A stretch of 64,000 bases of DNA from Bradyrhizobium sp. Y36 (GTDB lineage: Bacteria > Pseudomonadota > Alphaproteobacteria > Rhizobiales > Xanthobacteraceae). A program made the position numbers and the translations under genes. Positions within the stretch are counted from its first letter, which is position 1; every line of letters starts with the position of its first letter. Below are positions 43,133-52,352 of this stretch, piece by piece. The notes under the pieces are model-generated. The model saw only the letters and a list, made by a program, of their open reading frames with translations. It was not told where the DNA came from and searched no databases. The stretch is from NCBI RefSeq assembly GCF_002531575.1, contig NZ_NWTI01000015.1, positions 1 through 64,000 on the forward strand. The letters are read 5' to 3'.

Positions 43133-44233
43133 ATGGCTGACGTTGCTTTGCGGAAAGTAGTCAAGCGTTACGACGACGTCGAAGCCGTGCGCGGCATCGA
43201 CCTCGACATCGCCGACCACGAGTTCATCGTGCTGGTCGGCCCCTCCGGCTGCGGCAAGTCGACCACGCTGCGGATGATCGCCGGCCTCGAGGACATCAGC
43301 GACGGCGACATCATGATCGGCGGCGACGTCGTCAACGACGTGCCGCCGAAGGACCGCGACATCGCGATGGTGTTCCAGAACTACGCACTCTATCCGCACA
43401 TGACGGTCGCCGAGAACATGTCGTTCGGGCTCCGCCTCAAGCACTACCCCAAGGCCGAGATCAAGGCGCGGGTGACGGAGGCCGCCCGCCTGCTCGACAT
43501 CACCGACCTGATCGACCGCAAGCCGAAGCAGCTCTCCGGCGGCCAGCGCCAGCGCGTCGCGATGGGCCGCGCCATCGTCCGCAACCCCAAGGTCTTCCTG
43601 TTCGACGAGCCGCTGTCCAATCTCGACGCCAAGCTGCGCGTGCAGATGCGGATCGAGATCAAGAAGGTGCACCAGAAGGTCCGCACCACCACCGTCTACG
43701 TCACCCACGACCAGGTCGAGGCGATGACCCTGGCCGACCGCGTCGTGGTGATGAACAAGGGACGGATCGAGCAGATCGGCACGCCGAACGAGCTCTACCA
43801 CAAGCCGGCAACGCGCTTCGTGGCCGGCTTCATCGGCTCGCCCGCGATGAACTTCATCCCGTGCCGGCTCGAGGATGTCGGCGGCACGCTGCAGATCCGC
43901 CTGACTGACCGCATCGCCTTCGCGCTGCCGCCGGCTCGCGCCGCGCGCTACAACGCGCTGCCGCGCACGGAGAAGCTGCTGCTGGGCATCCGCCCCGAGC
44001 ATCTCACCGAGTCGCATGCGCATCTCGGACCGGGCGTCGAGTCCTTCGATACCGTGCTCGACGTCACCGAGCCGATGGGCATGGAAACCCTGGTCTATTT
44101 CGGGCTCGACGGCACGCCGGTCTGCGGCCGCGTCGATCCCAATGCCGGCGCCAAGGACGGGGCTCCCATGCGTTTGGCGATGGACCTCAATAACATGCAC
44201 CTGCTAAACGAGGCGACCGGCGTCGTGATATGA
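43133..44233 (+). CDS. Sugar ABC transporter ATPase (MalK/UgpC family)
   Basis: 366 residues. Walker A VGPSGCGKST, Q-loop MVFQNYALYPHMTV, signature LSGGQRQR, Walker B VFLFDEPLSNLD, switch His in VYVTHDQVEAM. The C-terminal 120 residues form the OB-type regulatory domain of UgpC/MalK (GIRPEHLTE). It energises the transporter. Its G/C-rich codon use is slightly stronger than that of the upstream permeases. Confidence 0.94.
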   Translation: MADVALRKVVKRYDDVEAVRGIDLDIADHEFIVLVGPSGCGKSTTLRMIAGLEDISDGDIMIGGDVVNDVPPKDRDIAMVFQNYALYPHMTVAENMSFGLRLKHYPKAEIKARVTEAARLLDITDLIDRKPKQLSGGQRQRVAMGRAIVRNPKVFLFDEPLSNLDAKLRVQMRIEIKKVHQKVRTTTVYVTHDQVEAMTLADRVVVMNKGRIEQIGTPNELYHKPATRFVAGFIGSPAMNFIPCRLEDVGGTLQIRLTDRIAFALPPARAARYNALPRTEKLLLGIRPEHLTESHAHLGPGVESFDTVLDVTEPMGMETLVYFGLDGTPVCGRVDPNAGAKDGAPMRLAMDLNNMHLLNEATGVVI

Positions 44234-44267
44234 CGCCGGTTCAAGAAACTCGCGCAGGCAGGGGACG

Positions 44268-45257
44268 ATGGCGACCAACAAGAAGAAGATTTTCGTTACA
44301 CAAACTTTGTCGCAAGGGGCACGCGCCCTCCTCACCCAGCGGGACGATATCGAGCTCGTCGAGTTCGCGAACCTGATCTCGGCTCGGGATTTCGAGGCCC
44401 TGCTGAAGAGCCATGCGCCGGTCCACGGTGTCGCACTCGGCGCGACCGCCTTTGGCGAGACCGAGCTCGAAGCCGCCGGGGACATGAAAGTGGTGACCCG
44501 TATCGGTGTAGGCTACGACGCCGTCGACGTGCCCGCCCTCTCCCGCCGCAAAGTGCCGCTGATGGTGGCAGGCAGCGCCAACTCGCCCTCGGTCGCCGAG
44601 CAGGCGCTGTTCATGATGCTGACGCTGGCCAAGCGCGCGAACGAGTTGCACGCCTGCGTCAAGGACGGCAAATGGGCCGACCGGCTCGGCATGCTGCCGT
44701 TCGATCTCTACGGCAAGACTGTGCTGATCATCGGCTTCGGCCGCATCGGCACCCGCACCGCCAAGCGGTGCCTCGCCATGGAAATGAAGGTGCAGGTCTA
44801 CGATCCCTACAAGCCTGCAGCCGACATCAAGGCCGCCGGCTGCGAGCCGGTCGCGGACCTCGACGCGGCGTTGCCTCACGCCGATTTCGTCACTATCCAC
44901 TGCCCGAAGACGCCGGAAACCGTCGGCCTGTTCGATGCCGACAGGATCGGCCGCATGAAGCCGAAATCCTATCTCATCAACACCGCGCGCGGCGGCATCG
45001 TGAAGGAAGCCGCGCTGTACGATGCGCTGACGTCCGGCAAGCTCGCCGGCGCCGGCATCGACGTGTTCGAGGTGGAGCCGCCGCCGGTCAGCAACGCACT
45101 GTTCGCCCTGCCCAACGTCATCATCGCCCCGCATGTCGCCGGCGTGACGGTCGAGGCGGTGCAGCGCATGAGCGAGCAGACCGCGCGCAACATCCTGAGT
45201 GTGCTGGACGGGGACCCCATCACGCAGAACGTCATCAATCAGGACGTGCTGGGCTGA
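44268..45257 (+). CDS. D-isomer 2-hydroxyacid dehydrogenase
   Basis: 329 residues. The NAD-binding motif is VLIIGFGRIGTRTAKR (G-x-G-x2-G) near residue 150. Catalytic Arg is in INTARGGIVKEAAL, Glu in IDVFEVEPPP, and His in IIAPHVAGVT. It resembles phosphoglycerate/hydroxypyruvate/glyoxylate reductases. No ACT domain is present, so it is unlikely to be biosynthetic SerA. It follows the transporter ATPase by 34 bases and is probably last in that operon. Substrate unknown. Confidence 0.88.
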   Translation: MATNKKKIFVTQTLSQGARALLTQRDDIELVEFANLISARDFEALLKSHAPVHGVALGATAFGETELEAAGDMKVVTRIGVGYDAVDVPALSRRKVPLMVAGSANSPSVAEQALFMMLTLAKRANELHACVKDGKWADRLGMLPFDLYGKTVLIIGFGRIGTRTAKRCLAMEMKVQVYDPYKPAADIKAAGCEPVADLDAALPHADFVTIHCPKTPETVGLFDADRIGRMKPKSYLINTARGGIVKEAALYDALTSGKLAGAGIDVFEVEPPPVSNALFALPNVIIAPHVAGVTVEAVQRMSEQTARNILSVLDGDPITQNVINQDVLG

Positions 45258-45267
45258 ACGCGACCCG

Positions 45268-45292
45268 AGGCGGATGGTCACCCCATCCGCCT
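45268..45292 (+). terminator. Terminator-like hairpin after the sugar operon
   Basis: AGGCGGATGG-TCACC-CCATCCGCCT is a perfect 10-bp stem 11 bases after the dehydrogenase stop. The following TTCGGAAGG has only a short T-run, so intrinsic termination is likely but not certain. Confidence 0.55.
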
Positions 45293-45426
45293 TCGGAAGG
45301 CCAGAATGCGTCCCATTTTGGTGCAGATCGAGCCCCAACTCAGCCTTAATCAAACGCGCCTAATGTTCCCGGCCGCGGCGGCAGTGGGACAAACTCGCCG
45401 GCCGCGTCGAGCTGGAGGATGGACCC

Positions 45427-45918
45427 TTGTCAGAGATCGACCCGACCGACCACGCGCTGGCGACCATCGCCAGCATTTTGGAGCGCCCCGAGCCTGTTCT
45501 CGTGGTCCGCGAGACCGAGACTGAAATCGTGCTCGCCGGCGAGCGTGAACACCTCGCTTCAGACGAGCAGGCAGTCATCGACGAGCAGCCGGCTCTCGAG
45601 GAGCATCCGGTCGTCGAAGAGCAGCCGCTGGTCCCGGACCACACCGATGCCGACGGCTACAGCAAGGTCGGGCCCGGCCCCATGGTGGCGATCCGGCTCA
45701 AATGGACGGTCCATCGCGGCGATGACGGCCAGTACTACGTGCACGAGACCATCGGCGAACAATCCGCGCCGGTGGTCAGCGGCCCCATGACGAGCGAGGC
45801 CGCAGTCCATTTCGTCGACGTCCAGGAGGACGAGGCACAGAGGCGCTTCGAGCTGCTGCGCAGCGAGATCGCCGGCCGCAGCTCCCTCGCCGACTACGAG
45901 CGCAAAGGCGAAGCCTAA
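45427..45918 (+). CDS. Acidic hypothetical protein
   Basis: 163 residues from a TTG at 45427, with GGAGG eleven bases upstream; no ATG is available in the N-terminal half. The first 80 residues are very acidic, with repeated E-E-x-P motifs (EQPALEEHPVVEEQPLV). The C-terminal half is more ordered (MVAIRLKWTVHRGDDGQYYVHE, VHFVDVQEDEAQRRFELL). No known domain. Probably cytoplasmic. Confidence 0.6.
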   Translation: MSEIDPTDHALATIASILERPEPVLVVRETETEIVLAGEREHLASDEQAVIDEQPALEEHPVVEEQPLVPDHTDADGYSKVGPGPMVAIRLKWTVHRGDDGQYYVHETIGEQSAPVVSGPMTSEAAVHFVDVQEDEAQRRFELLRSEIAGRSSLADYERKGEA

Positions 45919-45929
45919 GGCGCGGCGAG

Positions 45930-46445
45930 TCAGCGCTCGCGCGGGCCGAGGAAGTCCCGCTTCACCAGCTCGACGCCTGCGTGCCGCAACAGGTCGTAGG
46001 CAGTCGTGACGTGAAAGAAGAACTGCGGAACGCTGAACGTCAGCAGCAGCGTCCGCCCGGTGAAGGGCAGCTCGGTCCCGTTCTTCAGCTTGAAGAAGAC
46101 ATTCCGCTCTGCCGCCGCGTCGATCTTCGCACGCGGCAGTTCTTCAATGAACTCGATCGACGTCGCGATGCGCGCCTGCAGCCCGGCCATGTCGTGCTCG
46201 AGCGGGGGCAGCGCGACCGGCTCGCATTCTGCCAGCAAGGCCGGCGCGACCACGGCATGGCGGCAGGCCTCTCCGACCTGCTGCGCGAGATCGTACATGT
46301 TCGGCGCAAGGCGCATGCCGAGCAGGACTGTCGGGTTGAACTTGCGCGCCTCGGCATAGGCAACGCCCTTGTCAAGCAGCGCAGACAGGTTGCGCAGGTA
46401 AGGCACGAACAGGCCGACTGAAGCCTCGTACATCGAGATCGTCAC
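45930..46445 (-). CDS. DUF1993 family protein
   Basis: 171 residues from a GTG at 46445, preferred because it gives the family start MTISMYEASVGLF with AAAGGA upstream. An ATG at 46433 is the alternative. Typical blocks are NLSALLDKGVAYAEARKF, GMRLAPNMYDLAQQV, LTFSVPQFFFHVTTAYDLLRHAGV. DUF1993 belongs to the DinB-like helical-bundle group. Its biochemical role is unknown. Confidence 0.85.
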   Translation of the reverse strand: MTISMYEASVGLFVPYLRNLSALLDKGVAYAEARKFNPTVLLGMRLAPNMYDLAQQVGEACRHAVVAPALLAECEPVALPPLEHDMAGLQARIATSIEFIEELPRAKIDAAAERNVFFKLKNGTELPFTGRTLLLTFSVPQFFFHVTTAYDLLRHAGVELVKRDFLGPRER

Positions 46446-46547
46446 GCCGAGATTCCTTTCAATTCCGTCTCGCCAGCGACTGGCATCTGGTCTAAATCCA
46501 GCTTTGGAGAGCTGCACAATGACAGCTCGCGCAGGGGTGGAGAAGAG

Positions 46548-47342
46548 ATGATCGTTCGAATATCCGTTCGCGTTTTGGCGGCTGTAGCCTTGGCGTTGCT
46601 GGCAAACCTTTCGGCCTACGCGCAGCAGGCATCGCCCTCGCGCCTCGACGAGATCGTCAAGCGCGGCACCTTGCGCGTCGGCATGACCGGCGACTACAAG
46701 CCCTTCACCTATCTGGACAAGGCGACGCAGAAATTCAGCGGCTTCGACGTCGACATGGCGGAAGCGCTCGGCAAGGCGCTCGGGGTCAAGGTCGAGTTCG
46801 TGCCCACGGCCTGGCCGAAGCTGATGAAGGATTTCGAGGCCGACCAGTTCGACATCGCCATGGGCGGTGTCTCGGTCACGCTCGACCGCCAGAAGAAGGG
46901 CTTCTTCTCGACGCCGATCATGCGCGAGGGCAAGACGCCGATCACGCGCTGCGCCGACGTCGGCAAGTACCAGAGCATCGCCGACATCGACAAGAAGGGC
47001 ACCCGCGTCATCGTCAATCCCGGCGGCACCAACGAGCGCTTCGCGCGCGCCAACATCAAGGACGCCGACATCACTGTCTTCCCCGACAACACCGTGATCT
47101 TCGACGAGATCGCCAAGGGCAATGCCGACCTGATGATGACGGACGCCTCCGAGACGCGCTACCAGCAGAAGCAGCATCAGGGCGTGCTCTGCGCGGTGCA
47201 CCCGGAAAAGCCATTCGACTTCTCCGAGAAGGCCTATTGGCTTCAGCGCGACATGGCCCTGAAGGCCTTCGTCGACCAATGGCTGCACATTGCCATGGAA
47301 GACGGCAGCTACAGGAAGATCTACGCCGCCTGGTTCGACTAG
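46548..47342 (+). CDS. pheC: Periplasmic cyclohexadienyl dehydratase
   Basis: 264 residues with signal peptide VLAAVALALLANLSAYA cut before QQASPS. The body is a family 3 solute-binding fold that carries PheC-specific stretches: MTGDYKPFTYLD, TPITRCADVGKY, VNPGGTNERFARANIKDADI and ADLMMTDASETR. PheC turns prephenate or arogenate into phenylpyruvate or phenylalanine in the periplasm. An amino-acid-binding transporter component is the alternative, but no permease is nearby. Confidence 0.85.
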   Translation: MIVRISVRVLAAVALALLANLSAYAQQASPSRLDEIVKRGTLRVGMTGDYKPFTYLDKATQKFSGFDVDMAEALGKALGVKVEFVPTAWPKLMKDFEADQFDIAMGGVSVTLDRQKKGFFSTPIMREGKTPITRCADVGKYQSIADIDKKGTRVIVNPGGTNERFARANIKDADITVFPDNTVIFDEIAKGNADLMMTDASETRYQQKQHQGVLCAVHPEKPFDFSEKAYWLQRDMALKAFVDQWLHIAMEDGSYRKIYAAWFD

Positions 47343-47533
47343 CGCGTTTGTCACGCGAGGCAAGGGACCGGTCGCATCGAGAAGGACGGTGACGTGAGAA
47401 GCCGGAATGCCGTTCCGATTCCGCTGGAACGGCGCCTCAGGCCGCGTCCTCCTGTCGCTTGCCGCGGCCTCACTTTGGACTGGCCCCCGGGCTATTGAAC
47501 CCGGGACAGCAGGACGACGACTCATACCGAGAC

Positions 47534-47549
47534 AGTGATCTAGATCACT
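47534..47549 (+). promoter_or_regulatory. Perfect 16-bp palindrome upstream of the DUF2147 gene
   Basis: AGTGATCTAGATCACT is a perfect palindrome 61 bases before the start of the next gene, followed by TTTTTGCG. Position and symmetry suggest an operator for a dimeric regulator. No match to a known consensus is claimed. Confidence 0.4.
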
Positions 47550-47610
47550 TTTTGCGATCGGACCGGCGCCTAAGCGTCGGTGCGGGGACCATCTGTTGAG
47601 GAGATCCGAA

Positions 47611-48489
47611 ATGAGGAAGCTGTTGGCTGCGGCCACGTTCCTTTTGTTGGCGAGCACAGCTGCCCAGGCGCAGTACACATTCGAATATGGCGGGCGCACC
47701 ATCCGCATCGATCCGGACCGCGGCACGGTGCAGATTCCCGGCGTCTACGACAACACCGGCCAGCCCAAGGCCAAGAAGGCCAAGAAGAACGAAACGGCGC
47801 CGGGCCAGCAGCCGCCGCAGCAAGCCACAGTCGAGCCGCAAAGCCCGGCTACGCCGGCTCCCGCCCCCGTCAACCCGCCGCCAGCGGCCGCGCAGGCGCC
47901 TGCGCCTGCCGCCGCGGCCGTGGCGCCCCCGCCGGCTCCGCCTGCGGCGGCAACCGCCAGCAATGCGCCGGCCGAAACTGCCGTGCTGCCGCCCCCCGCG
48001 CCTCCTCCGGCGTCGGCGCCGGCCGCACAGCAGGCTGCTCCCGCCGTGACACCACCCCCGGCCCCGACCGTGGCCGCGGCCCCGCCCGCGCCGCCTCCGG
48101 CACCCGCTCCGGCGGCCCCCGCACCCGCCCCGGTTCAGGCTGCGGCCGTGGCTCCGCCGGCCCCGGCGGCTGCGCCCACGCGCGATCTCAATTCCCCGCT
48201 CGGGATCTGGCTCACCGAGGAGAAGGAAGGCAAGGTCCGCATCGAGCAGTGCGGCAGCAATCTCTGTGGCTATTCGGTCGACAGCAAATCGAACCAGAAC
48301 GGCGAGCAGGTCCTGATCAACATGAAGCCCGGCAAGGACCAGAAATGGTCCGGCCGCATCCTCGATCCGAACTCCGGCTCGACCTACGATTCGACCATCG
48401 CGATGAAGGGCACCGACCGCCTGCGCGTGCAGGGCTGCGCCTTCGGCGGCATGTTCTGCGGCGGCCAGACCTGGACGCGGGTGAACTGA
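47611..48489 (+). CDS. DUF2147 exported protein with Pro/Ala-rich linker
   Basis: 292 residues from the ATG at 47611, with GAGGAG upstream. The signal peptide ends at AAQAQ. A short basic segment is followed by a Pro/Ala linker of about 130 residues (residues 65-195) with few other residue types. The C-terminal 100 residues are DUF2147: SPLGIWLTEEKEGKVRIEQCGSNLCGY, GKDQKWSGRILDPNSGSTYDS, LRVQGCAFGGMFCGGQTWTRV. DUF2147 proteins are periplasmic lipocalin-like proteins of unknown ligand. The linker could span the peptidoglycan. Confidence 0.85.
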   Translation: MRKLLAAATFLLLASTAAQAQYTFEYGGRTIRIDPDRGTVQIPGVYDNTGQPKAKKAKKNETAPGQQPPQQATVEPQSPATPAPAPVNPPPAAAQAPAPAAAAVAPPPAPPAAATASNAPAETAVLPPPAPPPASAPAAQQAAPAVTPPPAPTVAAAPPAPPPAPAPAAPAPAPVQAAAVAPPAPAAAPTRDLNSPLGIWLTEEKEGKVRIEQCGSNLCGYSVDSKSNQNGEQVLINMKPGKDQKWSGRILDPNSGSTYDSTIAMKGTDRLRVQGCAFGGMFCGGQTWTRVN

Positions 48490-48518
48490 GTTTCAACGTC
48501 GATATGTCCGCTAAAGAA

Positions 48519-48548
48519 GGGGCCCGCGAACCGGGCCCCTTTGCTTTT
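48519..48548 (+). terminator. Rho-independent terminator
   Basis: GGGGCCCG-CGAAC-CGGGCCCC is a perfect 8-bp stem followed by TTTGCTTTT, 30 bases after the DUF2147 stop. Confidence 0.88.
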
Positions 48549-48669
48549 ACCCCGCGATTGATCGCAAGGTACGCGGCCTCACAGAGCCTCCCGCGCGCGT
48601 GACAGGTCTCACATCGCCGGTTCCGCACCCGTGCCACGTTCCCCGCATGGTCACCCAAAGGGGCGTGTC

Positions 48670-49026
48670 ATGAACGGCTTTCGCAAAGGTCTCTTCGCCA
48701 TCCTCGTCGCCATCGCTTTCCCGCTCGCGCAGGCTGATGCTGCGACAAGCACTTTCGACGGGACATGGAATGTCCGCATCTCGTCATCGAGCGAGACCTG
48801 CGGCAACGGCGCCACCGTCGCGATCGGCATCAACAATGGGCAGATTGCCTCGGGCAGCACGGCAGTGACGGCGTCCGGGCGCGTCGCCGACGCCGGCAGC
48901 ATCAACGTCACCCTGAGCACCGGCATCAAGCGCGCCGTCGGCTTCGGCCGCCTTAGCGGCAGCTCCGGCTCCGGCACCTGGCGCGGTGCGCTGTGCACGG
49001 GCACCTGGACCGCGGAGAAGATGTAA
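48670..49026 (+). CDS. Small secreted beta-rich protein
   Basis: 118 residues from the ATG at 48670. The signal peptide LFAILVAIAFPLAQADA is cleaved before ATSTFDG. The mature part has FDGTWNVRISSSSETCGNGATVAIGINNGQI, repeated Gly/Ser turns, and a second Cys in GALCTGTWTAEKM. It is a small beta-sandwich or lipocalin-like fold with one probable disulfide. It is downstream of the DUF2147 terminator and thus separately expressed. Function unknown. Confidence 0.65.
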   Translation: MNGFRKGLFAILVAIAFPLAQADAATSTFDGTWNVRISSSSETCGNGATVAIGINNGQIASGSTAVTASGRVADAGSINVTLSTGIKRAVGFGRLSGSSGSGTWRGALCTGTWTAEKM

Positions 49027-49171
49027 CTCGTTTCGCGTATCCCGGACGCGCAGCAGCATGCGACGCTGCCGCGCAGAGCGGGGACCCAATTCTCTTGGGT
49101 GCTGGAAGATTCTGGGTCCCGGATCGGCAACGCATCGCCTGGGGGCGATGCGTCTTGTCCGGGACACGAGG

Positions 49172-49576
49172 CTAGCCGACCGCTGCCCCGTAGTCCGCGT
49201 CGCTCACCGGCTCGAGCCAGGTCGAATAGACGCCGTCGAGCGCTTCCTGCATGGCGATGTGGCACATGCTGTTATCAGGCGAGGCGCCGTGCCAGTGCAC
49301 TTCGCCCGGCGGAATCCAGACGGTGTCGCCGGGACGGATTTCCTGCACCGGCCCGCCCTTGGTCTGGACACGGCCGACACCCGAAATCACGTAGAGCGTC
49401 TGGCCGAGCGGATGATGGTGCCAGTTGGTGCGGGCGCTGGGCTCGAAGGCGACGCGCGAGACGTTCAGCCGCGCCGGCGCGGGCGCCATGTTGATGGGGT
49501 CCTGCAGCACGGTACCGGTGAAATGTTCCTTCGGCGCGCGGCGGGTGGGCCGCGTGCCGGCGAGCGTGATATCCAT
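49172..49576 (-). CDS. Cupin-domain protein
   Basis: 134 residues. Cupin motif 1 is WHHHPLGQTLYVISGVGRV (metal-binding His cluster) and motif 2 is PGDTVWIPPGEVHWHG. This type is commonly annotated as a carboxymuconolactone- or (R)-mandelonitrile-type cupin. The same-strand neighbour at 49600, 24 bases upstream, is RraA-like, so a small catabolic operon is likely. Substrate unknown. Confidence 0.85.
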   Translation of the reverse strand: MDITLAGTRPTRRAPKEHFTGTVLQDPINMAPAPARLNVSRVAFEPSARTNWHHHPLGQTLYVISGVGRVQTKGGPVQEIRPGDTVWIPPGEVHWHGASPDNSMCHIAMQEALDGVYSTWLEPVSDADYGAAVG

Positions 49577-49599
49577 GGGCTACCTCGTTTCCTTGTCCG

Positions 49600-50298
49600 T
49601 TACGTCTTGCTGGCGGCGTAGCGCGCCTTGGTCTCGGCGTTCATGGGATAGAGGCCGGGCAGCGCGGCGCCGTTGTTCACCTCGTTGACGATCCAGGCTT
49701 CCATCCGCTCCTGCTCGACGCCTTCATTGAGCACGTGCTCGAGCATCGCCTGCGGGATCAGCACGCAGCCGTCCTGGTCGGCAACGACGATGTCATTCGG
49801 GAAAACGGCAACGCCGCCACAACCGATCGGCTCGCCCCAGCCGACGAAGGTCAGGCCCGCAACCGACGGCGGCGCGGCATAGCCGTCGCACCACACCGGG
49901 AGATTGGTGCCGAGCACACCCTCGACGTCACGCACGACGCCGTCGGTGACCAGCGCCGTGACGCCGCGCTTGACCATGCGGGCGCAGAGAATGTCGCCGA
50001 AGATGCCGGCGTCGGTAATGCCCATGGCGTCGACCACGGCAATGCAGCCCTCGGGCATCGCCTCGATCGCGGTGCGGGTGGAGATCGGCGAGGACCAGGA
50101 TTCCGGCGTCGCCAGATCCTCGCGCGCCGGCACGAAACGCAGCGTGAAGGCCGGTCCCACCAGGCGCGGCAGGCCCGGGCGCAGCGGCCGCGCACGCCGC
50201 ATCCACACATTGCGCAGGCCCTTCTTGAGCAGGACCGTGGTGATGGTGGCGGTGGTGATGCCGGCGAGGGTCTTGCGGGCTTCGGGGGACAGCGACAT
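49600..50298 (-). CDS. RraA family protein (aldolase / RNase E inhibitor-like fold)
   Basis: 232 residues from the ATG at 50298. Family blocks: TATITTVLLKKGLRNVWM, GPAFTLRFVPAREDL, AVVDAMGITDAGIFGDILCARMVKRGVTALVTDGVVRDVEGV and DIVVADQDGCVLIP. Enzymatic relatives are 4-hydroxy-4-methyl-2-oxoglutarate aldolases, which carry the G..L...A..RG..G.V.DG..RD pattern seen here. An aldolase or decarboxylase is more likely than an RNA-degradosome inhibitor. It was formerly named dimethylmenaquinone methyltransferase-like. Confidence 0.82.
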   Translation of the reverse strand: MSLSPEARKTLAGITTATITTVLLKKGLRNVWMRRARPLRPGLPRLVGPAFTLRFVPAREDLATPESWSSPISTRTAIEAMPEGCIAVVDAMGITDAGIFGDILCARMVKRGVTALVTDGVVRDVEGVLGTNLPVWCDGYAAPPSVAGLTFVGWGEPIGCGGVAVFPNDIVVADQDGCVLIPQAMLEHVLNEGVEQERMEAWIVNEVNNGAALPGLYPMNAETKARYAASKT

Positions 50299-50558
50299 GG
50301 ACGAGAACGAGCTCCGGGGTGCGGGAAAGAACGCGCGCATCTTGCGAGCCGCAGCCCTTGCGTCAAGGGCCAATAGACCTGCAGAAATGCAGAGCCGCCG
50401 GGCCGTTATGCGACGCGATAACAAGGCTTTATCACCTTCCCCTGGATTAATTTATTGGACTTGCGGGCGCATTTACGCGAAGCAGGGGTAAGGCGGAACT
50501 CGAACTCGAGCCCGCGCTCTTCCGAAGCCCGATTTTGACAGCTCACTTCGACAGCTCA

Positions 50559-51290
50559 ATGGCCGCGACGCTTCCCCCGCCCCGCCTTCTGCCCAGTGGC
50601 GACAGCGCCGTCACGGTCGAGTTCAGCCGCACCATCGACGACGACGCCAACCAGCGCGTGCTGGCGCTGGACAAGGCGCTCGCCGCAAGCCCCATCGAGG
50701 GCATCACCGAGACGGTGCCGACCTATCGCTCGCTGCTGGTGCATTACGACCCCGGCAAGATCGGTTTCGATGCGCTCGGCGACAAGCTGATTCCGATTGC
50801 GATCCAGCCGCCGCCGCCGGTGACCAAAGCCCGCCGCTGGCGCATTCCCGTCGCCTATGGCGGCGAGCACGGCATCGACCTCGAGGATGTCGCCAAGGCG
50901 CTGAACACCACGCCCGACGACATCGTCGCCCGGCACGCGGGCGGCGACTACAAGGTCGCCATGATCGGCTTCACGCCGGGCTGGTCCTATCTCAGCGGCC
51001 TCGACAAATCCCTGCACATGTCGCGCCGGCAGTCGCCGCGGCTGCTGACGCCGGCCGGCACGATCTCGATCGGCGGCGTCCAGGCCGGCATCCAGTGCCT
51101 CGCCGCCCCCAGCGGCTGGCACCTGCTCGGCCGCACGCCTGTCCGAACCTACCAGCTCCATCGCAATCCGACCTTCCTCACCGAACCCGGTGACCGCGTG
51201 ACGTTCTTCGCCATCGACCACAAGACCTTCGACGAGATGGACCGCGCTGCGGAAGCCGGCGAGATCGTCGCCGAGCAGGTGAACGCATGA
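50559..51290 (+). CDS. pxpB: 5-oxoprolinase subunit B
   Basis: 243 residues from the ATG at 50559 (a TTG at 50535 is possible). KipI/PxpB features: LLPSGDSAVTVEF near the start, RRWRIPVAYGGEHGIDLEDVA, MIGFTPGWSYLSGLD and GRTPVRTYQ. PxpABC cleaves 5-oxoproline (pyroglutamate) to glutamate using ATP. The three subunit genes are adjacent here, in the order B, C, A. Confidence 0.92.
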   Translation: MAATLPPPRLLPSGDSAVTVEFSRTIDDDANQRVLALDKALAASPIEGITETVPTYRSLLVHYDPGKIGFDALGDKLIPIAIQPPPPVTKARRWRIPVAYGGEHGIDLEDVAKALNTTPDDIVARHAGGDYKVAMIGFTPGWSYLSGLDKSLHMSRRQSPRLLTPAGTISIGGVQAGIQCLAAPSGWHLLGRTPVRTYQLHRNPTFLTEPGDRVTFFAIDHKTFDEMDRAAEAGEIVAEQVNA

Positions 51291-52324
51291 GCCGGCTCGT
51301 CGTCGCCAGCATCGGGCCGGCAAGCTCCGTTCAGGACGGCGGCCGCCACGGCGCGCAGCGCTACGGCCTCACGGTCAGCGGCGCGATGGACCGGCTGTCG
51401 CTGGCCGCGGCGAATACGCTCGTGGGCAACGAGCCGTTCGCAGCGGCTGTGGAAATTGGCCCGTTCGGCGCCGCCTTCACCGCACGTGACGGGGCCGTAC
51501 GCGTTGCGATTTCAGGCGCCCCGCGCAATGCCGACATCGCCGGCAGCCCGGTCGCCACGGATACATCGGTGACCTTGAAGGACGGCGAGACGCTGACGCT
51601 GGGCTTTGCCCGCGGCGGCGCGTTCACATATCTCGCCATCGAGGGCGCCATCAAGGGCGAGATGGTGTTCGGCAGTCTTGCGGTGAATGCCCGCGCGGGC
51701 CTCGGCAGCCCCTACCCGCGCCCGCTTCAGGCCGGCGATGAATTCAGCGTCGATGCCGCCAGCGGCGCGCCGGAGTTGCGGATCGAATTGCCCAAGCCCG
51801 TGAGCGGCCCGATCCGTGTCGTGCTGGGGCCGCAGGACGACGAGTTCGACGACGCCAACAAGGCGCTGTTCCTGGATAGCGAGTGGAAGATCTCGGCGAC
51901 CTCCGACCGCATGGGCTACCGGCTCGAAGGACCCGCCATCAAGCATCTCCACGGTCACAACATCGTCTCCGACGGCACCGTCAATGGCAGCATCCAGGTG
52001 CCCGGCAACGGCGCGCCGATCGCGCTGATGATGGATCGCGGCACCTCCGGCGGCTATCCGAAGATCGCAACCATCATCACCGCCGATGTCGGCCGCCTCG
52101 CGCAGACCTCGGCGGGAACGGCGTTCCGCTTCAAGGCCGTCAGCATGGCCGAGGCGCAGGACGAGGCGCGCAAGTTCGCGCAAGCGATCAAGACCCTGCC
52201 TGATCGCCTGCGCGCTTCCGACACCGTCGAGCTCAACATCGAGGCCCTCAGCGATGCGAACGTCGCCGGCTATGCCGTGAGCGCCGTCGACGCCGGGACG
52301 TGGCAGGTCACCGCGGAGCCTTAA
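51287..52324 (+). CDS. pxpC: 5-oxoprolinase subunit C
   Basis: 345 residues, ATG overlapping the pxpB stop (ATGA). It begins with the biotin-dependent carboxylase-like domain: IGPASSVQDGGRHGAQRYGLTVSGAMD, then SATSDRMGYRLEGPAI, SDGTVNGSIQVPGNGAPIALMMDRGTSGGYPKIATI. This is the KipA/PxpC partner of pxpB. Confidence 0.93.
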   Translation: MSRLVVASIGPASSVQDGGRHGAQRYGLTVSGAMDRLSLAAANTLVGNEPFAAAVEIGPFGAAFTARDGAVRVAISGAPRNADIAGSPVATDTSVTLKDGETLTLGFARGGAFTYLAIEGAIKGEMVFGSLAVNARAGLGSPYPRPLQAGDEFSVDAASGAPELRIELPKPVSGPIRVVLGPQDDEFDDANKALFLDSEWKISATSDRMGYRLEGPAIKHLHGHNIVSDGTVNGSIQVPGNGAPIALMMDRGTSGGYPKIATIITADVGRLAQTSAGTAFRFKAVSMAEAQDEARKFAQAIKTLPDRLRASDTVELNIEALSDANVAGYAVSAVDAGTWQVTAEP

Positions 52325-52352
52325 ACAACAAGACCAGAGGCGGAGAGCACCC

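Noticed and set aside
45930..47726. 598-codon minus-strand frame extending DUF1993 upstream across the pheC gene
   Set aside because: Only the last 171 codons have family similarity. The upstream part is antisense to the periplasmic dehydratase and has no domain.
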